Shown here: in pieces, positions 44,305-52,896 of the stretch
Layout: each line of letters starts with the position of its first letter
How positions within the stretch are numbered: position 1 is the first letter of the stretch
Origin: JAZNQL01 sp045531205
Lineage (GTDB): Bacteria; Bacillota; Clostridia; UMGS1883; UMGS1540
Reading direction: 5' to 3'
Assembly (NCBI GenBank): GCA_045531205.1
Contig: JAZSDN010000003.1
Location: forward strand, 1 to 64,000
DNA: 64,000 nucleotides
Notes under the pieces: generated by a model
What the model was told of the DNA's origin: nothing
The model's input: the letters and a program-made list of their open reading frames with translations, nothing else
The model's database searches: none
Program-made: the position numbers and the translations under genes

Positions 44305-45462
44305 ATGAAAAACGCAGAAAAAAATAATTTTTATAACATACCTCTGTGCGACACACATTTTCATTTAATTTATCCCGAAACAATAGAAGATACCACAGAT
44401 ATTTTCCGTAATATTATAAACTATTACGATTATAAAAGAGTAACCCTTTGCTGTATGGCAAAAAGCTCACACCGCGTAGCAGACCCTGCAAACAATTTAA
44501 AAGGTCTTTACCTCAAATCGCTTTTAAATAACGAGTACAACGAAGACAAAATTTTTGTATACGGCAGTCCATTTCATTTTTATGACGAACGTGATACACA
44601 AGACGGTTACCTTGCACAGGTAAAAGAACTTTACGATATGGGCGTTGACGGATATAAAATGCTCGACGGCAAACCCAATTTAAGAAAAATGCTTGGTAAA
44701 AAACTTTGTGACCCCGTGTTCAATAAAATGTACGCATTTATGGAAGAAAAGGGACTTCCTTTAAAATACCATCTTGGCGACCCCATAACAAACTGGGGAG
44801 AAAAGTCAACTATGGACGAGTATACTATAAATCAGGGATGGTGGTATGGCGACGGAACTTTCCCGACTTTGGCAGAATTCCGTGACGAAATTGACGGAAT
44901 TCTCACAAAATTCCCTAAGTTAAAGCTTTGCCTTGCACATTTTTATTTTTATTCTGACGATTTAGAGGGAGCAACCGCATTTTTCGAAAGGTGGGAAAAT
45001 GTTTCATTCGACCTTACACCCGGTGGAGAAATGTTTGTAAACTTTAATAAACGTCCAGAAGAATGGAAAGAATTTTTCAAAAAATATAAAAACAGAATTT
45101 TCTTCGGCACCGATACCTATAACATTCCCATTTCTGGCGACTTGGAAACTTGCGCATGGGGAAGGTCAAACCTTGTAAGAAGAATGCTCGAAAAAGACCC
45201 TTCCGAAAGCTTTGAAGCAAGAAACCTCGGGACATTAAACCCCATGGGACTTGATATAGAAGATGTAAAGGATATTTATTATAATAACCATAAAAATCTT
45301 CATCCTTCGGCAAGAAAATTAAATAATAAACTTATTGCCGAAAAAGCGTTGCAAACTATAGAAAAACTTAAAAATAATGAATTTATACTCGAAAGCGACG
45401 AAGAAGTAAAACTCGAAATCAAAAATCTCGAAAGTGTGTATAATTATTTTAAAAACATATAA
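44305..45462 (+). CDS. Amidohydrolase-2 family protein
   Basis: The 385-residue TIM-barrel hydrolase shows the amidohydrolase-2 signs: CDTHFHLIYP at the N-terminus (HxH metal site), KYHLGDP, LAHFYFY and FGTDTYN. Such enzymes hydrolyse or decarboxylate many small molecules; uronate isomerase and aminocarboxymuconate decarboxylase are relatives. It is 37 nt from the GH1 gene and may act on its product. The substrate is unknown. Confidence 0.75.
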   Translation: MKNAEKNNFYNIPLCDTHFHLIYPETIEDTTDIFRNIINYYDYKRVTLCCMAKSSHRVADPANNLKGLYLKSLLNNEYNEDKIFVYGSPFHFYDERDTQDGYLAQVKELYDMGVDGYKMLDGKPNLRKMLGKKLCDPVFNKMYAFMEEKGLPLKYHLGDPITNWGEKSTMDEYTINQGWWYGDGTFPTLAEFRDEIDGILTKFPKLKLCLAHFYFYSDDLEGATAFFERWENVSFDLTPGGEMFVNFNKRPEEWKEFFKKYKNRIFFGTDTYNIPISGDLETCAWGRSNLVRRMLEKDPSESFEARNLGTLNPMGLDIEDVKDIYYNNHKNLHPSARKLNNKLIAEKALQTIEKLKNNEFILESDEEVKLEIKNLESVYNYFKNI

Positions 45463-45480
45463 AAGAAAGGAAATAAAAAG

Positions 45481-46629
45481 ATGAAAAAATTATTGGCATT
45501 GATTTTAGTATTGGCATTAAGTGTATTTATGCTTTCGGGTTGTATGGCAATAAAAGAAGAAATCGTTATAAATGCAGACGGAAGTACAGCAATAACAGCA
45601 TTTGCAGGCTACACAGAAGAAGGACTTGAAATGATAATGTCCGCAATGGGGGCAGAGGATACAGCCGCTTCAGTTGAACAGTTTAAAGCAGAAGCACAAG
45701 CTATCGAATATAACGGAATAAAATATTACGGTAAAACCGAACAAAAAAACTATGCTACAGTTGAAGAATATAATCAAGCAATCGAAGAAGAAACTACAGA
45801 CTCTTACGAAAAACTTGAAAAGCATGCTGACGGAAGCTTTACCTATACAATTACTTTAACAGGGGATGAACTGAAAGATGAGCTTGAAGGTGCAGGCTAC
45901 GATGATGCACAGACAGAAGAAATTATAAAAGAAATGTATGCAGCTTATGAAATCACTTTCCCCCAAGATGTAAAGCAGATAGCAGGAACAAGCGATGGCA
46001 TAACAATTTCAGGAAACAAAATTATAATTGACGTTGTTAAAATAGTCAAGTCAATTAAAGATGCCACAACCTTTATATTTACAACATCCAAAGCATCAGG
46101 CTTTACAGATGTATTGCCCGAAGCATGGTACTACGCAGCAGTAACAAAAATGGCACAAGGCGGGCTTGTTAACGGTGTAGGGAATAATCTTTTTATGCCC
46201 GAGGTTACATTAACATACGCACAGTTCTGTCAGATTATGGCACGTGCAAAAGGTATTGGCACAGGTGAAATAAATAATTACTGGGCGGGCAAAGCGGTAG
46301 AAGGATGTGTAAACGCAGGCTATATAATAAGCCGCGGAGAAATTACCCCCGAAAATTATGATGTTGCAATTCCAAGGGAAGCAGCAGTTGCAGCAATGTA
46401 TCTTGCTAAAAAAGACATCATAACAGTAACTAACACCTTAACAATTGCAGATATTCCTGACGGCGATAAAATATCACCCGAATATAAAGAGGCAGTTTTA
46501 GCGGCATATAATACAGGAATTACACAGGGCGTCGACGAAAACCGTACCTTTAATCCCGATAAAACATTAAGAAGGGCAGAAGTATGTCAGTTATTCTTTA
46601 ACCTTGACTGGACAACTGCAGCACAATAA
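45481..46629 (+). CDS. SLH-domain lipoprotein
   Basis: The 382-residue protein begins with a lipoprotein signal peptide and lipobox LSGC (cysteine 21). A domain of about 170 residues follows (with INADGSTAITA and YTITLTGDELKDEL), of a type often seen as an uncharacterised lipoprotein part. The C-terminal half has SLH-like repeats (from about 208: FTDVLPEAWYYAAV and MPEVTLTYAQF). Both a lipid anchor and wall-binding repeats are present, which is unusual for one protein. Confidence 0.75.
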   Translation: MKKLLALILVLALSVFMLSGCMAIKEEIVINADGSTAITAFAGYTEEGLEMIMSAMGAEDTAASVEQFKAEAQAIEYNGIKYYGKTEQKNYATVEEYNQAIEEETTDSYEKLEKHADGSFTYTITLTGDELKDELEGAGYDDAQTEEIIKEMYAAYEITFPQDVKQIAGTSDGITISGNKIIIDVVKIVKSIKDATTFIFTTSKASGFTDVLPEAWYYAAVTKMAQGGLVNGVGNNLFMPEVTLTYAQFCQIMARAKGIGTGEINNYWAGKAVEGCVNAGYIISRGEITPENYDVAIPREAAVAAMYLAKKDIITVTNTLTIADIPDGDKISPEYKEAVLAAYNTGITQGVDENRTFNPDKTLRRAEVCQLFFNLDWTTAAQ

Positions 46630-46631
46630 TT

Positions 46632-47669
46632 ATGCAAGAAAAACGAAATGTAAGTATAGACCTTATAAAAACAATAGCCATAATAGGAGTTATAGCAATA
46701 CACGCAGGCTCGTCTTTGTTAAGTATAAATAAAATAGGCTCATTTGAATGGACAAGCGGACTTTTCTGGGCGTCGTTTTTCAGAGCAAGCGTGCCTCTGT
46801 TTTTAATGACAAGCGGAGCACTGATGCTTGATACATCAAAAAATATTACCTTAAAAAAGCTTTGGTTTCATAATATTGCAAGAATAGTAGTTGCCATGCT
46901 TTTTTGGGGGCTTGCCTATAAAATATATCATTTAATAGACGGACAACAGTTTACCATATCAAACCTTTGGTATGCTCTAAAACGCCTTCTGCTTTTTGAT
47001 CAGGAGTTTCATTTTTATTATATACATATAATTTTAATTGTGTATGCAGTGTTGCCAATAACCCGACTATTTATCGAAAAGGCAGATAAAAAGCTTTTGG
47101 AGTATGCTCTTGCAGTATGGTTTTTACTTGCCATTTTATTTCCTACAGTAAAAGATTTTTATCCCTTTAACCTTTTATCGGGCTTAACAAACCAATGGCT
47201 TATAAATATGACATGGGCATCAGTAGGCTACGGAATTTTGGGATATTACCTTAAAAAATATCCTTTGTCAATACGTGCATCATTAATATGCCTTATAGCG
47301 GGATTTGCCGTAGTTTTCGGCTTTACATTTTATATGTCACAAAAATATGGAATGCTGTACGAGCTGTTTTTCCAGGGTATGAGCGTAGGTGTTTGCCTTT
47401 ATGCTGCAGGAATTTTTTCTGTCGCTTTGTTTGCAGGTGAAAAGTTAGTGGGAAAACTTTCAAAAATAATTGTGTATATATCAAAAGCATCCTTTTGTAT
47501 ATATCTTTCCCACATGTTTGTTTTGTATCGGTTTGCAAAACTTTCGCTTACCCCACAAACCCTTGCAATTATTACAGTACCTTTAATATCTGTTTTGGCA
47601 CTTTTAATATGCACTGGTATATACGCAGTAATATCCAAAATACCAATTCTTAAAAAATGGATTATTTAA
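46632..47669 (+). CDS. Acyltransferase 3 family membrane protein
   Basis: The 345-residue protein has about ten membrane helices and the family start RNVSIDLIKTIAIIGVIAIHAGSS, with the catalytic-type histidine near residue 21. Relatives O-acetylate cell-surface polysaccharides or peptidoglycan. No clear ribosome site precedes ATG 46632; with a 2-nt gap to the lipoprotein stop, it may be translated by re-initiation. Confidence 0.85.
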   Translation: MQEKRNVSIDLIKTIAIIGVIAIHAGSSLLSINKIGSFEWTSGLFWASFFRASVPLFLMTSGALMLDTSKNITLKKLWFHNIARIVVAMLFWGLAYKIYHLIDGQQFTISNLWYALKRLLLFDQEFHFYYIHIILIVYAVLPITRLFIEKADKKLLEYALAVWFLLAILFPTVKDFYPFNLLSGLTNQWLINMTWASVGYGILGYYLKKYPLSIRASLICLIAGFAVVFGFTFYMSQKYGMLYELFFQGMSVGVCLYAAGIFSVALFAGEKLVGKLSKIIVYISKASFCIYLSHMFVLYRFAKLSLTPQTLAIITVPLISVLALLICTGIYAVISKIPILKKWII

Positions 47670-47672
47670 ATT

Positions 47673-47705
47673 AAGCACCGCAAAGTTTTACTTTGCGGTG
47701 CTTTT
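47673..47705. terminator. Bidirectional terminator overlapping the AraC 3' end
   Basis: AAGCACCGCAAAG stem with its complement (13-14 bp), a loop of about 5 nt and T tracts on both strands. The AraC stop codon (47688-47690) lies inside the hairpin. Confidence 0.85.
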
Positions 47706-48482
47706 ATGTATATTTGGTTTTCTGATATCACTTGGATTATATCCAAAAGTCTTTTTAAATACACGATTAAAATTTCTTATACTGCCAAAACCCGTTTTAA
47801 AAGCCACCTCACTTGCAGGAATATTATTTTGTTCAAGCAGCTGTTTTGCAGCAAAAACTCTTAAAGAATTAACTATTTCCGAAAATCCGGGTTTGCCATC
47901 ACTGTTTAAAACTCTGCTTAAGTGAGAAACTGTAACCCCGATATTAAAAGCAGTTTTCTCTAAAGTTATATCTTCCATATAATTCTCCGAAATATATGAA
48001 ATAGCTTTTCTGTATACGTCATATTCAAAGGCTGACTTTTCAAAAGATTCGCATTTGTTAACAAAAAGAGAAACGGTTGCATAAAGCAAAGCTTTTTTTA
48101 AAAGGTTATCTTCGAAGTTTGACTTTATTATATCAAATATAATTTCGCGATGGCTTTGTTCAAACTTCGTAAAATTAGGTTTAAAAGCTTTGCCACGCAA
48201 AATTTGTCTGTATTCCGATATATATTCAGGCGGACAAGCAATAATAAAAATATCTACATCCTCTCCTGATATTTCCTCGTGTATTTCGTACGGCATAATA
48301 ATTGCCACATCTCCGCTTTTTAAAATATGTTTTTGATTTTCTACAGTAATATCAATACTTCCCTTTAAAACAAAAACAAACTCTATATGGCTGTGAACGT
48401 GAGAAAGAAAAGAAACATTGTTATAATTATTACAATGAAAAAAATCGGAAAAACCTCTTTCGGGTCTAATTTGGTACTTCAT
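47688..48482 (-). CDS. AraC family transcriptional regulator
   Basis: The roughly 264-residue regulator has an N-terminal cupin-like sensor (about 25-110, with HVHSHIEFVFVLKGS and the PYEIHEE motif) and two C-terminal helix-turn-helix motifs (from about 165). The last one ends with the family signature FNRVFKKTFGYNPSDIR. ATG 48482 has AAGGTGA just upstream. It is divergent from a DMT transporter and a large putative glycosidase and most likely controls them in response to a sugar. Confidence 0.85.
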   Translation of the reverse strand: MKYQIRPERGFSDFFHCNNYNNVSFLSHVHSHIEFVFVLKGSIDITVENQKHILKSGDVAIIMPYEIHEEISGEDVDIFIIACPPEYISEYRQILRGKAFKPNFTKFEQSHREIIFDIIKSNFEDNLLKKALLYATVSLFVNKCESFEKSAFEYDVYRKAISYISENYMEDITLEKTAFNIGVTVSHLSRVLNSDGKPGFSEIVNSLRVFAAKQLLEQNNIPASEVAFKTGFGSIRNFNRVFKKTFGYNPSDIRKPNIHKSTAK

Positions 48483-48516
48483 AGCCGTCACCTTAAAATA
48501 TCAAAATTTGTCTAAT

Positions 48517-48545
48517 ATTATATATTATATTTCTTGCTATGTCAA
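48517..48545 (-). promoter_or_regulatory. Consensus promoter of the AraC gene
   Basis: Minus-strand TTGACA (48545-48540), a 17-nt spacer and TATAAT (48522-48517): a perfect match at both boxes. Its -35 directly abuts the -35 of the divergent promoter, so a regulator bound here could act on both. Confidence 0.8.
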
Positions 48546-48563
48546 GACGCAAGCTATTATAAT
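48534..48563 (+). promoter_or_regulatory. Promoter of the DMT-transporter unit
   Basis: TTGCTA (48534-48539), an 18-nt spacer and TATAAT (48558-48563). It overlaps the AraC promoter on the other strand, base for base at its -35 end. Confidence 0.65.
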
Positions 48564-48580
48564 AAGTTAAGGTGATAAAT

Positions 48581-49444
48581 ATGGGATATTTGCTTACGCT
48601 TCTTGTTGCAGTAATGAGCAGTAGTTCAACGGTTTTAAGAAAAAATTATATTAACAGAACTTTGAATGTAAAGTCATCAATAAATATATTTATGTTGGTG
48701 GCACATCCAATAGCAGCAGTATATTTTTTTATTCTTTCAAAAGGCAATGTTACAATAGATTCAAATTCTTTCTTCTTTGCCTTTTTATACGGCATAATTT
48801 GCATGAGCTCTGTCCTCGTAAATTTGCATGCCTTAACACGAGCAAATTTAGTTTATATAGGTGTACTGGGAGGGGCAGGTTCTACAATAATCCCTTTCTT
48901 GTTTGATCTTTTAAGAGGAAACGCTTTTACTGTTTTTCAGGTTATAGCAGTTGCTATAAGGCTTAAGGCAGTATTACTGCCTATGTTTCAGGAAAAAAAG
49001 AAAACAAAAGGTTTCATTTTATACATTTTTATATTTATAATTTCGGGACTTGGCAGTATAATAAACAAACTCTATGGGGAACATAGCACCTCAGTAAGTG
49101 ATAGCAGCTATTGCTTCTGGACGAATATAATAATTATACCAATAATCACAATAGCAATACTTAAAAAAGAAGGCTTATCACAACTTTTAGGTGATATAAA
49201 AAAAATAAAACCCAAAAACTATATAAATATATTTGCAGAAATAGCAATCAATAACGCAAGCTCTCTGATTGCTTTGCAGATATTAAGAATGATAAGCATT
49301 ACTCATTATTCAGTACTTTTATCTTCTGTAGGAAGCATTTTTACAGTATTGATTTCACTTTATATATTTAAAGAAACTGTTACAAAAAGGCATTTAATAA
49401 GTGCCGCACTATCACTTGTGGCCATTATATTGTGGGTACTTTAG
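48581..49444 (+). CDS. DMT superfamily (EamA-like) transporter
   Basis: A protein of about 287 residues with about ten hydrophobic helices in two halves, typical of drug/metabolite transporters. The substrate is not evident, but the setting suggests a sugar or a glycoside breakdown product. The ATG at 48581 has AAGGTGA 5 nt upstream; the GTG at 48572 lies within the ribosome site and is rejected. It lies 12 nt before the large putative glycosidase. Confidence 0.75.
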   Translation: MGYLLTLLVAVMSSSSTVLRKNYINRTLNVKSSINIFMLVAHPIAAVYFFILSKGNVTIDSNSFFFAFLYGIICMSSVLVNLHALTRANLVYIGVLGGAGSTIIPFLFDLLRGNAFTVFQVIAVAIRLKAVLLPMFQEKKKTKGFILYIFIFIISGLGSIINKLYGEHSTSVSDSSYCFWTNIIIIPIITIAILKKEGLSQLLGDIKKIKPKNYINIFAEIAINNASSLIALQILRMISITHYSVLLSSVGSIFTVLISLYIFKETVTKRHLISAALSLVAIILWVL

Positions 49445-49456
49445 GAGGAGAAAAAT

Positions 49457-52093
49457 ATGAGCATTTACAAAGAGGGAAACAACATTATTTTCGAAGACAG
49501 TTTTTCAAAAATAACTCTTTCCAAAAAAGATGCAAAAGTGAAGAGTATTATCGATAAAACTGTGCAAAAAGAAATCAGGGGAGCTGAAACTCACTTTTTT
49601 TATCTTGTAGCAGAAGATGAAAAAACATTTCTGCTTCCATCTGAATTAAGTTTAGAAGAAAATATTGTAACTGTAAGAACAAAAACAGGTAACTTCAAAA
49701 TTGAAGTTTGCGATAAGGAACAGTATTTTACATTTGAACTTAAAACAGCTTTGCCTGCATGCTATAAAGCAGTAATAGCACACGCAAAATACGATTATGA
49801 TTTTAACAATAAACAAAACTGCGCAGCTGCAGGTATAGCTATGACTTACTGGGCAAACCCATGCCTTTATCCTGATGCAGCTAATATGGAAACAAAAGCA
49901 GAAGTCATTCAACATTTAAAGGATAAAGATGCAAAATATGCACTCATCATAGCACCCATTGCTATGCATAAAGAAATTATAAAAGAAGTATCCCTTACAA
50001 TAGACAAAAATTATGGCATTGTTTCTAGAGTTGGCGGTGCGTGGGGAGAAGATTGCAAAGATAATTACAGAAATAAAATAAGTGTACATGAATTGCCTTA
50101 CGAAAAAATGCTGGAACAACTTGAATTTTATAAAACTTTGAATATAGGAATAGTAGATTTTAATCAGGGATGCAATTTTTGTCAGGGAGATTTCGAGCCT
50201 GTTTTTTATAAAAATAATACAGAATTCAAAGAAAAAGCTGTAGCTGCTTTAGAAAAAGAAAATATAATAGCAAGCTTACACACCTATTCTGCATATATAG
50301 ATTATAATTGCAACAGCATCCTTTCAAATCCAAAATGGCAAAAACAATTAGCAACACTTGAAACCTTTACTCTTTCTGCCGATATTGACGAAAATGCGCA
50401 AGCTTTACCAGTTATGGAACCTACTGATAATGTTATAGACGATGTCTCCGGACTTAAAGGCTTTTTTACAAGAAGCACACCGTTTTTACTTGTAGGTGAA
50501 GAGCTTATAAAATTTAAAAATTCAGAAAACGGGTTTGAATCAATACAACGCGGTGCTTGCGGAACAAAAGCATCTGCCCATAAAAAAGGCGAAAAGGTTT
50601 ACCATCTTGACGGATATTACAGGGGTATTTTGCCGGCTCTTTGTTCAAATCTTTTCTTTGAAATTGCACGCAATACAGCAAAAGCATTTAACGAAGGCGG
50701 ATATGGTGCAATATATCTTGATGCATTAGATGGGCTTTACCATCATATAAAAAGAGAAGAAGGATGGTTTTATTTTGCAGCATTTGTATGCGAAATATTA
50801 AAGCATTGTAATAAAGACCCGCTAATAGAGTATTCAACAATAGAACCAAGTATATGGCCTGCAAGAGGTAATGCCAAGGCATTTGATTTCCCGACCAGAG
50901 GATATAAAACCTTTCAAAAAATCCACAAAAATGATAATGAAAGATTTAAAAAGATATACTATGCGACCACTTCAGGATGGTACAATATATATCCTTATAC
51001 AGAAACTCTCTACGGTAACGAAACAATAAGATATCATCATACCGATGATATAGAAAATCTTGGATTTTTATCCTTGCAGACTAACAGTAGTATGGTATAC
51101 TGCAATAACTCCGAAGAATACAAAACAATTCCCGCGTTAAAACGTAATATTGCAATATATTCAAAATACGATAAACTTCGTCAAAACAACTATTTTTCAA
51201 AAGATTTTCTTAAAAAATTTCAAAACGGAGAATATGAATATCACGTTGAAAAGATGGGCGAAAACGATTATGCCGTTGTTGAATGGGACTACCAGAAGAA
51301 AAAACTTTATAACCTTCGTGACGAAAAAAGAAATATAAAAACCTTTAAAAATCCTTTTTCAAATCAAACACCTTTTATTCGTATAGAAGCATTTATGTCA
51401 GCCGATGACGGATATGAAAAAGTGTTTATGAACTTTGATAAAAGCAAAGACCTTACACAGCAGCCTCTTACAAAAATTTTCGAAACGCCCTTTGACCTTA
51501 CAGATTTAATGGTAAAAAAGGTTTCTGTTTTAGGCAATGGCAAAAAGGGAGGAGCAATCAGTATTTCAATGGGTGATAAAAGTGCCCGAAGTCTTGCAAA
51601 ATACTATATTGATACAGATTTTGAAGGTTGGCGTGATTTTGTACTTATCGAAACAGATAACGGAGAGCGTCCTGATCTTGAGCTTGATAGTATCGAAAAA
51701 AACGTTTTTTATATTCTCTTACGCGAAAGATTTAAATACAACAAAGTAAAAGAAGGATATATCGAAACAGAAGGCGATGTAAGCGGAGTAAAAATATCTG
51801 ATATTACGCTTACAAAACGTAGCTTTGAAGTTTTAAAAAACCCAACTGTTACTGTAGAAAATACAAAAATTATTTTTGAATGTGATTTAAAAAGCACTGA
51901 CTTTATCGAGTTTGACGGAAAAACAGCAAAAATGATTGACAAAAAAGGTAACGAAACCGAGATACCTTTTAAAGGCAAACTCGTTGTGCCGGAAGGTGAA
52001 TTTATGGCAAAATTAACAGCAGATGCTCAAAATCAAAATCCATTAAGAGCACAGTTAACATTTGGTTTTAAAGGAAAATGTATAAAAGAATAA
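49457..52093 (+). CDS. Large cytoplasmic protein with glycosidase-like TIM barrel, unassigned family
   Basis: An 878-residue protein without signal peptide or membrane segments. The first 110 residues look beta-rich, the middle (about 150-560) like an alpha/beta barrel, and the rest like beta-sandwich modules (SMGDKSARSLAKYY, DFEGWRDFVLIETD at about 690-735, like a carbohydrate-binding fold). Acidic barrel segments such as IVDFNQG, YLDALDGLYHH and IEYSTIEPSIWPARG could supply catalytic carboxylates. I do not recognise a CAZy family. The AraC regulator and transporter upstream argue for intracellular glycan breakdown. Confidence 0.6.
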   Translation: MSIYKEGNNIIFEDSFSKITLSKKDAKVKSIIDKTVQKEIRGAETHFFYLVAEDEKTFLLPSELSLEENIVTVRTKTGNFKIEVCDKEQYFTFELKTALPACYKAVIAHAKYDYDFNNKQNCAAAGIAMTYWANPCLYPDAANMETKAEVIQHLKDKDAKYALIIAPIAMHKEIIKEVSLTIDKNYGIVSRVGGAWGEDCKDNYRNKISVHELPYEKMLEQLEFYKTLNIGIVDFNQGCNFCQGDFEPVFYKNNTEFKEKAVAALEKENIIASLHTYSAYIDYNCNSILSNPKWQKQLATLETFTLSADIDENAQALPVMEPTDNVIDDVSGLKGFFTRSTPFLLVGEELIKFKNSENGFESIQRGACGTKASAHKKGEKVYHLDGYYRGILPALCSNLFFEIARNTAKAFNEGGYGAIYLDALDGLYHHIKREEGWFYFAAFVCEILKHCNKDPLIEYSTIEPSIWPARGNAKAFDFPTRGYKTFQKIHKNDNERFKKIYYATTSGWYNIYPYTETLYGNETIRYHHTDDIENLGFLSLQTNSSMVYCNNSEEYKTIPALKRNIAIYSKYDKLRQNNYFSKDFLKKFQNGEYEYHVEKMGENDYAVVEWDYQKKKLYNLRDEKRNIKTFKNPFSNQTPFIRIEAFMSADDGYEKVFMNFDKSKDLTQQPLTKIFETPFDLTDLMVKKVSVLGNGKKGGAISISMGDKSARSLAKYYIDTDFEGWRDFVLIETDNGERPDLELDSIEKNVFYILLRERFKYNKVKEGYIETEGDVSGVKISDITLTKRSFEVLKNPTVTVENTKIIFECDLKSTDFIEFDGKTAKMIDKKGNETEIPFKGKLVVPEGEFMAKLTADAQNQNPLRAQLTFGFKGKCIKE

Positions 52094-52138
52094 ACAAAAA
52101 GAGGATGTAAAAAAATCCGGACAGCAAAAAAATATTGT

Positions 52139-52170
52139 AGGGAACGCCCTGTGTGGCGTTCCTTATTTTT
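52139..52170 (+). terminator. Terminator after the glycosidase-like gene
   Basis: GGAACGCC / GGCGTTCC stem (8 bp) with loop CTGTGT, then TTATTTTT. The TGTGGCGTT core recurs at 59508-59516, so this may derive from a family of small dispersed palindromes. Confidence 0.75.
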
Positions 52171-52202
52171 GTGAAATATTTCTAAAAATTTCAAAAAAAC
52201 TC

Positions 52203-52231
52203 TTTTCAAAACAAAACTGTTATGCTAAAAT
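52203..52231 (+). promoter_or_regulatory. Possible rubrerythrin promoter
   Basis: An extended -10, TGCTAAAAT (52223-52231), with a weak TTTTCA -35 17 nt before it. A 7-bp hairpin (AAGAGTT...AACTCTT) follows in the leader. No PerR-like box is obvious. Confidence 0.4.
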
Positions 52232-52294
52232 GATGAAGAGTTTAGAATTTTTAACTCTTTTACAGGTAAAATAATATAAAAGGAGTGTTTTAAA

Positions 52295-52837
52295 ATGAAA
52301 GATAATAAGTACAAAGGAACACAGACAGAAAAAAATCTTGCAGCAGCTTTTGCGGGCGAATCACAGGCGAGAAATAAATACACATATTTTGCTTCAAAAG
52401 CAAAAAAAGAAGGCTTTGAACAGATTGCAGCCCTCTTCTTAAAAACAGCCGATAACGAAAAAGAACATGCAAAAATCTGGCTTAAAGAATTAAACGGAAT
52501 AAGCGATACAGCAGAAAATCTTGTTGATGCCGCAAACGGCGAAAATTATGAATGGACAGATATGTACGCAGGCTTTGCAGAAACAGCCGAAAAGGAAGGC
52601 TTTATAGAGCTTGCTGCAAAATTCCGTATGGTAGCAGCTATCGAAAAAGAACATGAAGAACGCTATCGTGCACTTTTAAAGAATGTTGAAACTGCACAGG
52701 TATTCGAAAAAAGCGAAGTTAAAGTGTGGGAATGCCGTAACTGCGGTCATATTATGGTTGGAACAAAAGCACCTGAAAAATGCCCTGTTTGCGACCATCC
52801 TCAGAGCTACTTTGAATTAAATTGCAAAAATTATTAA
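52295..52837 (+). CDS. rbr: Rubrerythrin
   Basis: The 180-residue protein has an N-terminal ferritin-like diiron domain (E and ExxH ligands in AFAGESQARNKY and DNEKEHAKIW) and a C-terminal rubredoxin-like FeS4 site (CRNCG and CPVC). Rubrerythrin reduces hydrogen peroxide in the cytoplasm and protects strict anaerobes. It stands alone with its own upstream region. Confidence 0.95.
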   Translation: MKDNKYKGTQTEKNLAAAFAGESQARNKYTYFASKAKKEGFEQIAALFLKTADNEKEHAKIWLKELNGISDTAENLVDAANGENYEWTDMYAGFAETAEKEGFIELAAKFRMVAAIEKEHEERYRALLKNVETAQVFEKSEVKVWECRNCGHIMVGTKAPEKCPVCDHPQSYFELNCKNY

Positions 52838-52841
52838 AAAC

Positions 52842-52874
52842 AATTTGGTCAGGCTTTTTAAGCCTGACCAAATT
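52842..52874 (+). repeat. Perfect 15-bp inverted repeat without T tract
   Basis: Arms 52842-52856 and 52860-52874 with a TTT loop between rubrerythrin and the M28-like gene. A T tract on the plus strand is missing, so it is a poor terminator; it could stabilise the rubrerythrin 3' end or mask the next ribosome site, which starts just after it. Confidence 0.7.
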
Positions 52875-52896
52875 ACTATGCTATAAGGAGAAAAAT

